Shown here one piece after another: positions 1-6,196 of a DNA stretch of 12,197 nt; position 1 is the first letter of the stretch, and each line of letters starts with the position of its first letter. The notes below the pieces were generated by a model that had not been told where the DNA came from, did not search any database, and saw only the letters and a program-made list of their open reading frames with translations. The position numbers and the translations under genes are program-made. This DNA is from Candidatus Lindowiibacteriota bacterium (lineage in GTDB: Bacteria; Lindowbacteria; 2-12-FULL-62-27): assembly GCA_023249255.1 (NCBI GenBank), contig JAHFCY010000066.1:2071-14267 (forward strand), given 5' to 3'.

Positions 1-3000
1 GCCGCGTTTGGCGTGGTATCAGCGGTGCCTCCCGGATTCCACCGAAGGACAATTGTTTCGCCTTCGAGAAATCGAGTGCCTTTCGTCGCGATGACCGGAG
101 TGTCCGGCCGAACATCAGAAGGGCCTGTGGTGTCGGTTCTATAAATGATTAGTCGATAGTTTGCTCCACTATCAATATCTCCCGAAACGGCCAGATCCAG
201 ATCCCCGTCGCCGTCATAATCGCCCCATTGAATCGAGGACGCGTAGACCCCCGCATTGGCGCCCATCGGCTCGTCCGCCTTCCCGAAGGTCCCGCCGCCA
301 TTGTTCCGATAAACAATCAACCGATTGTTTATCCCAAAATCAATCGTTCCCGAGACGGCCAGATCCAGATCCCCGTCGTTATCATAATCGCCCCATTGAA
401 TCGACGAGTTCTGGACCCCCGCATTGGCGCCCATCGGCTCCGCCGCGTTGGTGAAAGTTCCGCCGCCATCGTTGCGATAGATGATCAATCGATAGTTTGT
501 TCCACTCCATCCCGAAACGGCCAGATCCAGGTCGCCGTCGCCGTCATAATCTCCCCACTGGATCGAGCCAGATTGAACCCCCGCATTGACACCCATCGGT
601 TCCGCCACGTTCGTGAAACTTCCTGCGCCGTTGTTCCGAAAAATGATCAATCGATAGGCTGATCCAGAATATCCCGAAACGGCCAGATCCAGATCGCCGT
701 CGCCGTCATAATCGCCCCACTGAATCGAGGAGTAGACGACCCCCGCATTGGCGCCCATCGGCTCCGCGACGTTCGTGAAACTTCCGCCTCCGTCATTCCG
801 ATAAATGATCAATCGATTGTTTGTTCCATCATATCCCGAAACAGCCAGATCCAGATCGCCGTCGCCGTCATAATCGCCCCATTGAATCGAGGAGTTGACG
901 ACCCCCGCAATGGCACCCATCGGCTCCGCCGCGTTCGTGAAAGTTCCGCCGCCGTCGTTGCGATAAATGATTAATCGTTTGGTTGTTCCTCCATCGGGAG
1001 ACCCCGAAACGGCCAGATCCAAATCGCCGTCACCGTCATAATCGCCCCATTGAATCGACGAGTTCTGGACCCCCGCATTGGCGCCCATCGGCTCCGACAC
1101 GTTCGTGAAACTTCCGCCGCCATTGTTCCGATAAATGATCAATCGCCTGAGTCCATTCCATCCCGAAACGGCCAGATCCAGATCGCCGTCGCCGTCATAA
1201 TCGCCCAATTGAATTGAGCCGTCGGAGACCCCCACATTGGCGCCCATCGGTTCCGCGGCCAGAACGAACGCGGTTTTAAGTTTGGTCAGCTTGGCATCCG
1301 TGAAATACGACTGATTGACATACGTCGCGGAGTCGAACGAGGTGAGCCGGTACGCGTAAGAATCGGAGGCCGCGCGCCCGGTATCGGTCCAGAATGTTTC
1401 AGTGGCGGTCGCGGTATGCACGAGATAAGAGCTGTCGGCCCAGTTGGTCGTGTCGGCCAGATTCGTCAGCCGGTAAATCTTCGCCCCCGCATATCCAACC
1501 GCCCCCCCGTTCGTCTCCTCATTGATCGTCGGGATCACCCACGAAACCTTGATCTGCCCATACACGCTCGTGTCCAGCGTCACGGATGTCGGCGGAGCCG
1601 GGGCGGTGGTGTCCGCGCCGGGGGTGGTGTCGACCGGGACGAGGCGGTAGGGGCTGAAGGTGATGCCCGATCCGATCATATTGCTGATCCACGCCCCATC
1701 CGTCGTCCCCCACCAGTTGCGGGTGAAATCGAATGGGTTGCCCGAGTTGTTGAACACCCCGCTGTTGGGGTTGGTCGGGCTCGTTTTGATATTGTTCTTC
1801 TGCACCGTGTCGGACGAGGATGCGCCGTCTATATAAATTTGATATTGGACATTGGAATCTACGGTGTTTTGGACAAAGACCGAACTCGTACAGCTATAAA
1901 CATAGATCCCATATTTTGAATTCTCATTGAATGTGTTGTTCATCACGACGTAATTCGAAGCGCTACTGGTAATATTGAGACCAATCCCCCTTCCCGAATT
2001 TTGTTTGGCGGTATTATTTATGATCGTGTTGTTTGAACTACCGACCATGTCTATCCCGATACCAGAATTGAAACTCCCTGTATGAGTGTTAAAATTTGTC
2101 GTATTACCGATGATTGTATTATTTGAGCCATATAAGATATAAATCCCCCGTGCCTGTTCACTGGCCGCATCGAACCCGAATCTACTTCCATTGGCTGTGT
2201 TACCACTAATAATCGTTTTGCTTGAAAAGGCGACCAGTATACCCGCAACTCCACCTATTCCATATTCACCTGTATTAACCGAATCGACATAGTTGTTGTT
2301 AATGGTGTTGTTTAACCCTTGCACATACATACCCAATGCAGAATTCAAGATTAAAGAATTGTTATTGACGATACAGAACGAACTCGAATCCAAAAATATA
2401 CCGGTATACGAGTTTGAATTAACCGTGTTGTTGCTCAAAGTATTGGTGTCAGAATTGTTTAAAAGATAAATTCCTCTATCGCCGCATACGCAGACACTAT
2501 CCACCGTTACGGTCGACCGGATCACATTTATAAATTTAATGCCGTTATACGCGCCGGTGACCCCTAGATTTTTGATCGTTAATCCCGCCTGCGTGTCAGC
2601 GTAGATTCCGTAGAGATTGGTGACCGTCTTCGCCCCCGGCGGATCGATCACCGTCGTGTTCGAATCTTTGCCGATAATCGAAATGTAATCCGTATCGATC
2701 TTAAACGCCGCCGTCTCGGTTGCGCTGACGGTGACGTACGTATCGTTATACAACCCCGCGTCGACCCACACGGTGTCTCCCGATTTGACCTTCTGCAGAG
2801 CCTTCGCCACCGACCGGAACGGTTTCGACGGCGATCCATCGCCGTACGCCGTATCCGCCCCGCCCGCGTACGTAAACGAGTCGGTCGCGGCGTTTCGCGC
2901 GTCGTTTACGAACCAGTTCGGCCCTGCGTAGGGCGCCGGAGTATCGTTCGGCTGCGAATCCGAGAAGGCCGACTCATTCAAGAACGGCGTCGCGGTGTCA

Positions 3001-4445
3001 AACGCCGTCACGCGGTAATAGAATCCGAGGCTCGAAGTCGTCGTGTCCGTGAACTGAATCGTCCCCGCTCCCACCTGCCCGGTCTTGATCCACAGCGACG
3101 TGTCTTTCACCCGGCTCCGATAAATCCGGTATCCTGAAAGCCCCACCCCGCCGCCGCTCCCATCCTCATTCGCCGTCACCGCCGACCACTCCAGCTTGAT
3201 GTTCAAACCGGACGTATCAATGATCGCCACCGTATCCGGCGCCTTCGGCGCGACAATGTCCGCGCCGGGGGTGGTGTCGACCGCGCTCACGCGCCAGGGA
3301 TCAAAATCGATGCTTCCGGACGAATTGAAAATTCTCTTCCCAATCGCCGCCGAATCGGTCGTCCCCCACCAATTCCGTGAAAAATCGAACGAGTTGCCTG
3401 TGGTGTTGGAGACTCCACTGTCAGGATATGAAGACGAAGTCAAGATGTTGTTCTTCTGGACTGTGTCGGACGAGGAACTGTTTCTGATGTAGATTTGGTA
3501 AGGACCGTTCGAATCCAAAGTGTTCTGAACCACTATATTGTTCGAACCTGAATCCAGATATATGCCGCCATATCGTGCATTTAAACTTGCAAAGTTGTTG
3601 GTCACCGTGTTGTTAAAACCATACAGGCCGATTCCGGTCCAATTTGAGTTGGTAACGTTGTTACTGATCGTGTTGTTCGAAGCCGATACGTAAATACCGT
3701 AGGACCCCGTGGGACCCATCGCATTATTGCCGATGGTCCTGTTGTTGCTCACCACATGGCCGCTGCCGGCAACGTAAATGCCGTATGCTTGCCCGCCCGT
3801 CAAGGAATTGGTGATGTTTCCATTGGCAATGTTCTTGCTCACTGTGTGATTGATGCCGCTGACATATATTCCGTATACGCTCCCGAGCGCAGGGAGGCTT
3901 AAATTCTTATTGCCGGAAGACGAGTTGTTGATGATCACATCGTTTGCTCCAGTCACATAAATACCGTAAAAGTCGGAATTCCCCGAAGGAGAATTAGAAT
4001 CCGTGTTGTTTCCATCGACGACACAGCCTGTGCAGGACGTCAGAGAAATGCTGTAGCCCGTCACGCCGAGATTTTTGATGGTCAATCCGCTCCGTGAGGA
4101 CGCTGAAATACCGCCCGGAATCATCGTCGCGCTCGAATCCTTGCCGATGATCGAAATGGAGTCGATGCCGATCGTGCCTGCACCGAACGTTCCGGCGTCG
4201 ACAAATATGGTGTCGCCGGCAACGGCAACGGTAAGAGCTTTCGTGATCGTCGCGTAGGGCTTCGACTGGCTGCCGTCTCCATAGGCGGTGTCGCTGCCGC
4301 CGGCATAGGTGAAAGAATCGGTCGATGCCGAATAGACGTCGTTGACGTAGTAGACGGCGGCTTGGGAGGAAACATTCAATGAAACAATGAACAATGCGGC
4401 AATCCCGGCCAATCGCAACATCCTGTTGCGGCCGGGACGGAACAT
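1..4445 (-). CDS. Giant secreted beta-helix / FN3-like / FG-GAP repeat surface protein, C-terminus beyond window
   Basis: I read one open frame of 1481 codons with no stop to the left edge, so the C-terminus is missing. The chosen start gives a basic n-region, a hydrophobic segment at residues 10-24 and a likely signal-peptidase site after VSSQA (about residue 29). An ATG at residue 9 is an alternative; no well-spaced ribosome site marks either. Residues about 30-390 are an Asn-rich right-handed beta-helix (recurring YGIYV and NNTI motifs, NosD/pectate-lyase-like). About 398-500 look FN3-like. About 506-935 are a second beta-helix paralogous to the first (both open with TDSFTYAGG and close with NWWGTTD). 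About 946-1055 are again FN3-like. About 1058-1432 are seven FG-GAP/VCBS repeats, each with a calcium-loop motif DYDGDGDLDL. A further Ig/FN3-like domain begins near 1442. Such proteins act outside the cell as adhesins or glycan-binding or glycan-cleaving proteins; I see no catalytic residues that decide. Confidence 0.9.
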   Translation of the reverse strand, partial: MFRPGRNRMLRLAGIAALFIVSLNVSSQAAVYYVNDVYSASTDSFTYAGGSDTAYGDGSQSKPYATITKALTVAVAGDTIFVDAGTFGAGTIGIDSISIIGKDSSATMIPGGISASSRSGLTIKNLGVTGYSISLTSCTGCVVDGNNTDSNSPSGNSDFYGIYVTGANDVIINNSSSGNKNLSLPALGSVYGIYVSGINHTVSKNIANGNITNSLTGGQAYGIYVAGSGHVVSNNRTIGNNAMGPTGSYGIYVSASNNTISNNVTNSNWTGIGLYGFNNTVTNNFASLNARYGGIYLDSGSNNIVVQNTLDSNGPYQIYIRNSSSSDTVQKNNILTSSSYPDSGVSNTTGNSFDFSRNWWGTTDSAAIGKRIFNSSGSIDFDPWRVSAVDTTPGADIVAPKAPDTVAIIDTSGLNIKLEWSAVTANEDGSGGGVGLSGYRIYRSRVKDTSLWIKTGQVGAGTIQFTDTTTSSLGFYYRVTAFDTATPFLNESAFSDSQPNDTPAPYAGPNWFVNDARNAATDSFTYAGGADTAYGDGSPSKPFRSVAKALQKVKSGDTVWVDAGLYNDTYVTVSATETAAFKIDTDYISIIGKDSNTTVIDPPGAKTVTNLYGIYADTQAGLTIKNLGVTGAYNGIKFINVIRSTVTVDSVCVCGDRGIYLLNNSDTNTLSNNTVNSNSYTGIFLDSSSFCIVNNNSLILNSALGMYVQGLNNTINNNYVDSVNTGEYGIGGVAGILVAFSSKTIISGNTANGSRFGFDAASEQARGIYILYGSNNTIIGNTTNFNTHTGSFNSGIGIDMVGSSNNTIINNTAKQNSGRGIGLNITSSASNYVVMNNTFNENSKYGIYVYSCTSSVFVQNTVDSNVQYQIYIDGASSSDTVQKNNIKTSPTNPNSGVFNNSGNPFDFTRNWWGTTDGAWISNMIGSGITFSPYRLVPVDTTPGADTTAPAPPTSVTLDTSVYGQIKVSWVIPTINEETNGGAVGYAGAKIYRLTNLADTTNWADSSYLVHTATATETFWTDTGRAASDSYAYRLTSFDSATYVNQSYFTDAKLTKLKTAFVLAAEPMGANVGVSDGSIQLGDYDGDGDLDLAVSGWNGLRRLIIYRNNGGGSFTNVSEPMGANAGVQNSSIQWGDYDGDGDLDLAVSGSPDGGTTKRLIIYRNDGGGTFTNAAEPMGAIAGVVNSSIQWGDYDGDGDLDLAVSGYDGTNNRLIIYRNDGGGSFTNVAEPMGANAGVVYSSIQWGDYDGDGDLDLAVSGYSGSAYRLIIFRNNGAGSFTNVAEPMGVNAGVQSGSIQWGDYDGDGDLDLAVSGWSGTNYRLIIYRNDGGGTFTNAAEPMGANAGVQNSSIQWGDYDNDGDLDLAVSGTIDFGINNRLIVYRNNGGGTFGKADEPMGANAGVYASSIQWGDYDGDGDLDLAVSGDIDSGANYRLIIYRTDTTGPSDVRPDTPVIATKGTRFLEGETIVLRWNPGGTADTTPNA
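140..1262 (-). repeat. Seven-copy tandem FG-GAP/VCBS repeat, period 159-168 bp
   Basis: The GGCCAGATCC box recurs near 189, 357, 519, 681, 843, 1011 and 1170, a spacing of 159-168 bases, or 53-56 codons, always in frame. Each copy encodes the same order: MGANAGV, SSIQWGDYDGDGDLDLAVSG, a variable stretch of about 6-10 residues, then RLIIYRN and GGGTFTN. Only the short loop after AVSG differs much, in length and composition. One copy has an Asn in the calcium loop (DYDNDGD). The uniformity at DNA level points to recent expansion or ongoing homogenisation. This is part of the surface-protein gene, not a separate element. Confidence 0.92.
1610..1636. repeat. 27-bp direct repeat, copy 1 (other copy 3257-3283)
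   Basis: An identical 27-base sequence lies here and at 3257-3283. In both places it encodes the VDTTPGAD linker between a beta-helix block and the following FN3-like domain. Exact DNA identity here, while the helices themselves have diverged, supports duplication of the helix-linker-FN3 block within the gene, or gene conversion at the linker. Confidence 0.8.
3257..3283. repeat. 27-bp direct repeat, copy 2 (other copy 1610-1636)
   Basis: This is the second copy of the exact 27-base linker repeat inside the surface-protein gene. It encodes VDTTPGAD at the end of the first beta-helix block. Confidence 0.8.
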
Positions 4446-4482
4446 CCATGTTCCAGTGAGCAATTCTCCTGCGCTAAAGCTA

Positions 4483-4561
4483 CGGAGGACGGGTTGGCAA
4501 CGGATGCGGGGACAAGGATTATTTGTCATTAGATATTTGTCATTCGTCATTTGTTATTTGC
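4483..4561. repeat. 79-bp direct repeat, copy 1 (other copy 5459-5537)
   Basis: These 79 bases match 5459-5537 at 77 positions; the two differences fall at the centre (GGGGAC versus GGGGTG). The left part is the immediate upstream flank of the surface-protein gene. The right part is AT-rich and forms the left arm of the inverted repeat at 4526-4614. The second copy sits upstream of hicBA, so a block of non-coding DNA was duplicated along with the cargo units. Confidence 0.95.
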
Positions 4562-4614
4562 CCCAGGTAGTTCTGCCCTTAAATGACGAATGACGAATGA
4601 CAAATAACAAATGA
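4526..4614. repeat. Long imperfect inverted repeat, 34-bp arms, 21-nt loop
   Basis: The left arm (4526-4559) pairs with the right arm (4581-4614) at 30 of 34 positions, including an 18-bp perfect core, around a 21-base loop. Both arms are built of near-repeats of ATGACRAAT. It lies between the divergent surface-protein gene and the first toxin-antitoxin unit. It could be a small palindromic mobile element (MITE-like) or a bidirectional transcription barrier. The copy near 5502-5535 keeps only the left arm. Confidence 0.85.
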
Positions 4615-4660
4615 AAAATAGTCTTCTGTTCCGCATCATGATGCCTGCGCTCCTGCGTGC

Positions 4661-4689
4661 TTGACTTGCCTTTCGGCTTGACGGACAAT
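4661..4689 (+). promoter_or_regulatory. Predicted promoter of the VapC-like unit
   Basis: There is a -35-like TTGACT at 4661-4666, a 17-base spacer and a -10-like GACAAT at 4684-4689. The ATG at 4697 lies 7 bases after the hexamer, about where transcription would start. Boxes at matching positions precede hicB and the protease gene. The -10 match to TATAAT is only 4 of 6, so this is a prediction based mainly on the threefold conservation. Confidence 0.5.
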
Positions 4690-4696
4690 CATGAGC

Positions 4697-4888
4697 ATGA
4701 ACGGCGATGAATATTTGGCGGAACTGCACAAACTCCGGCAGCGGATGCGGCTGGAGATGAAGGAGCGAGGTATATCGCTCCGGGAATATCTGGACGAGGC
4801 GTTGTCCAAACTCCCGCCTGTGCGAATATATACGGTCGATGAATTGCAGAACCTGTGTCGGACGAAAGAGACATCCAAGCCGTCCTGA
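4697..4888 (+). CDS. Small antitoxin-like protein partnered with the PIN-domain toxin
   Basis: This is a 63-residue charged protein, mostly helical by appearance. It has an N-terminal stretch of the ELHKLRQRM...MKERG type, a second helix (LREYLDEALSKL), then a short IYTVDEL segment. I do not recognise a named DNA-binding fold. Its size, composition and position directly before a PIN-domain gene are those of a VapB-type antitoxin, which would bind and inhibit the toxin and repress the operon. Its stop codon overlaps the toxin start by one base (TGATG), implying translational coupling. An in-frame ATG two codons upstream (4691) is possible, but would fall before the predicted transcription start. 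No Shine-Dalgarno sequence is visible. Confidence 0.7.
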   Translation: MNGDEYLAELHKLRQRMRLEMKERGISLREYLDEALSKLPPVRIYTVDELQNLCRTKETSKPS

Positions 4889-5373
4889 TGGTCGAATATA
4901 TCGAGAAACTCTACCTTGAAACATCCGTCTTCGGATTTTTCGATGATCCACTGGAGATAAACAGAGACAAGCGTGACTCCGTTCAACTGCTTTTCGAGCA
5001 GATTTCCGAAGGTTTTTTCCACGGGATTTGCAGTGCTCTGACATACGCGGAGATCGGCAAGGGTCCGAACGCGGATGTCCGGATGGCATTGATCGAAAAG
5101 CATGGCATCCGGATCGCCGCTCCGGCTGTAAAGGATGTTCTTGAGCTTGGCGGCCGTTACATTCAAGACGGCGTCATTTCTCCGGCGCATGAAACGGACG
5201 CGCAACACGTGGCCGCCGCAACCCTCATTCGCGTCGACGTATTGGTTTCCCTCAATCTCCGGCACATCGTCAAAACGTGGCGCGAACGGCAGTTCAACGC
5301 CGTCAACCTGAAACTCGGTTATCCAATGATCCGCATCGCCACGCCGGAGGAAGTCGTGCGATACGCGGAGTGA
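4888..5373 (+). CDS. PIN-domain ribonuclease, VapC-like toxin
   Basis: This 161-residue protein has the layout of a PIN domain: LYLETSVFGF at the N-terminus (E11), SALTYAEI (E55), TDAQHVAAAT (D104, H107) and LNLRHI (N123, H126), ending in a YPMIRIATPEEV tail. PIN toxins are Mg-dependent RNases that cut tRNA, rRNA or mRNA, and are held inactive by the cognate antitoxin. The first acidic position is Glu (LETS) rather than the usual Asp, which I recall as common in one VapC-like subfamily. The start is taken at the ATG overlapping the antitoxin stop; an earlier in-frame ATG at 4855 would overlap the antitoxin gene more deeply. The predicted acidic set is complete, so nuclease activity is plausible. 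Confidence 0.85.
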   Translation: MVEYIEKLYLETSVFGFFDDPLEINRDKRDSVQLLFEQISEGFFHGICSALTYAEIGKGPNADVRMALIEKHGIRIAAPAVKDVLELGGRYIQDGVISPAHETDAQHVAAATLIRVDVLVSLNLRHIVKTWRERQFNAVNLKLGYPMIRIATPEEVVRYAE

Positions 5374-5395
5374 AGAAGACGGATCGTTCACCCTC

Positions 5396-5434
5396 GCACT
5401 GACGGTGACGTACGTTTCGGCGTGCAACCCCGCG
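5396..5434 (-). pseudogene. Fragment of a surface-protein paralogue (beta-helix, TYVTVSA segment)
   Basis: About 39 bases match 2722-2760 of the intact surface-protein gene at roughly 33 positions. Read on the minus strand they encode AGLHAETYVTVSA, against AGLYNDTYVTVSA in the second beta-helix block. About 25 bases further right the match changes abruptly to the 79-bp repeat that belongs upstream of the surface gene, so this is a deletion-joined stub, not a gene. It begins within about 25 bases of the PIN toxin stop codon. Confidence 0.7.
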
Positions 5435-5458
5435 GTCGGCCGCCAGACATCCCTGTCG

Positions 5459-5537
5459 CGGAGGACGGGTTGGCAACGGATGCGGGGTGAAGGATTATTT
5501 GTCATTAGATATTTGTCATTCGTCATTTGTTATTTGC
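5459..5537. repeat. 79-bp direct repeat, copy 2 (other copy 4483-4561)
   Basis: This copy matches 4483-4561 at 77 of 79 positions. On its left it adjoins a surface-gene fragment and on its right the promoter of hicBA. It keeps only the left arm of the long inverted repeat seen in copy 1; the right arm has been lost. Confidence 0.95.
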
Positions 5538-5560
5538 TCCCGAGGTCTGTGGTTGCGCGC

Positions 5561-5589
5561 TTGACTTGAATTGGAGGATTTAGGACAGT
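5561..5589 (+). promoter_or_regulatory. Predicted promoter of hicBA
   Basis: TTGACT at 5561-5566, a 17-base spacer and GACAGT at 5584-5589 place the ATG at 5596, 6 bases after the hexamer. The bases GCTTGACTTG, GGACA and GAGCATGAA are shared with the promoter region at 4661 although the genes are unrelated. A GGAGG at 5573-5577 inside the spacer could instead serve as a ribosome site for a GTG at 5590, which would require an upstream promoter. Confidence 0.5.
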
Positions 5590-5595
5590 GTGAGC

Positions 5596-5844
5596 ATGAA
5601 GAAGGCGCAGAACCGTGTGGCCGGCAATGGGAAATCCTATCCTGTCGTCATTGAATATGATCCAAGGGAGCCGGGCCTCCGTAAATATGCCGCGTTTGTT
5701 CCGAATCTGCCGGGCTGCCAGACGGACGGCAGGAGCCGCGACGAGGTCATCGAAAACATCAAGGACGCCATCAAGCTGTACCTGTCGGCGGAACCGATGA
5801 TCCGAAGCCGGCGGCGGGCTGAAAGGCTGACCGTCCGCGTTTGA
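5596..5844 (+). CDS. hicB: HicB-family antitoxin
   Basis: This 82-residue protein has the HicB partial RNase H-like fold signature: YPVVIEYD near residue 15, then YAAFVPNLPGCQTDGRSRDE and VIENIKDAIKLYL. HicB proteins neutralise the HicA toxin and often autoregulate the operon. There is no obvious C-terminal helix-turn-helix or ribbon-helix-helix domain; the protein ends in a short basic tail (RSRRRAERLTVRV), so DNA binding may be weak or depend on another part. It precedes hicA, whereas the best-known hicAB operons have the toxin first. An in-frame GTG at 5590 is an alternative start. Confidence 0.88.
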   Translation: MKKAQNRVAGNGKSYPVVIEYDPREPGLRKYAAFVPNLPGCQTDGRSRDEVIENIKDAIKLYLSAEPMIRSRRRAERLTVRV

Positions 5845-6047
5845 CCGACCCACCCCGGAAAGTAATCCGCGTCTTAAAGAAAATCGGGTTTGAATTTTTC
5901 GGTCCCGGTAAAAAACATGACCTTTATATCCGCGGGACAACTCGCATCTCCATCCCGCGCCACGCCACCGACCTGAATACGCGGACATTCCACGCCATTT
6001 TGAAAGAGGCCGGTTTGAATCTCGAAAAATACATCGAACTTCGCTGA
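5841..6047 (+). CDS. hicA: HicA-family mRNA interferase toxin, TTG start
   Basis: This is a 68-residue double-stranded-RNA-binding-like protein. It opens with VIRVLKKIGFEF, has the catalytic His in GKKHDLYI (H26) where the family usually has GSHH, then ISIPRH (residues 36-41) and TFHAILKEAGL near the end. HicA cleaves mRNA and halts translation until bound by HicB. The only start fitting the frame is TTG, whose last two bases overlap the hicB TGA (TTGA), so translation should be coupled to hicB and rather weak. That suits a toxin that must not exceed its antitoxin. A fragment of the surface-protein gene begins about 10 bases after the stop. Confidence 0.87.
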   Translation: MTDPPRKVIRVLKKIGFEFFGPGKKHDLYIRGTTRISIPRHATDLNTRTFHAILKEAGLNLEKYIELR

Positions 6048-6057
6048 ACGACCCCCC

Positions 6058-6134
6058 GTCGACAAAGATGGTTTTGTAGATGTCGTTGACGTAGTAGACG
6101 GCCGCCTCGGAGGAAACATTCAATGAAACAATGA
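6058..6134 (-). pseudogene. Stub of a surface-protein paralogue: signal peptide end joined to first beta-strand
   Basis: On the minus strand this reads IVSLNVSSEAAVYYVND, then TIFVDGG. The intact gene has IVSLNVSSQAAVYYVND and, about 40 codons later, TIFVDAG. Positions 6079-6134 match 4335-4390 at 52 of 56 bases; 6058-6078 match a region near 4196-4211. An internal deletion has therefore fused two parts, and everything after the first strand is gone. On its right the fragment runs through the shared AATGA into a sequence that flanks the intact gene's upstream region. It is clearly a decayed second copy of the neighbour at 1-4445. Confidence 0.85.
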
Positions 6135-6145
6135 AAAATAGTCTT
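6130..6145. repeat. 16-bp direct repeat AATGAAAAATAGTCTT (other copy 4610-4625)
   Basis: The 16 bases are identical to 4610-4625, which lies just right of the long inverted repeat and 36 bases before the TTGACT of the first unit. Here they lie 17 bases before the TTGACC of the third unit and follow directly on the surface-gene stub. This shows that the third unit shares ancestry with the first and not only a similar promoter. Confidence 0.75.
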
Positions 6146-6161
6146 TTGAATTGTTTCGCGC

Positions 6162-6190
6162 TTGACCGGCCCTCTCCAATGTACGATACT
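6162..6190 (+). promoter_or_regulatory. Predicted promoter of the aspartyl protease gene
   Basis: TTGACC at 6162-6167, a 17-base spacer and GATACT at 6185-6190 place the ATG at 6197 just 6 bases after the hexamer. The GCGCTTGAC box matches the one before hicBA. The distance from the TTGAC box to the ATG is 35 bases here and for hicB, and 36 for the first unit. Confidence 0.55.
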
Positions 6191-6196
6191 TTCGCC

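Noticed and set aside
140-1262. Regularly spaced repeats that could be taken for a CRISPR array or satellite DNA
   Set aside because: The period is about 160 bases, almost the whole unit is conserved, and every copy stays in the minus-strand reading frame of an FG-GAP repeat protein.
4690-4697. GTG or ATG codons just upstream (4691, 5590) as the starts of the first two cargo units
   Set aside because: They cannot be excluded, but they fall at or before the predicted transcription start, and the conserved spacing to the TTGAC box fits the later ATGs best.
4636-5526. A 296-codon minus-strand frame opposite the PIN-toxin unit
   Set aside because: It is antisense to a clear antitoxin/PIN pair, begins in the AT-rich repeat, and its only protein-like stretch (AGLHAETYVTVSA) is the surface-gene fragment.
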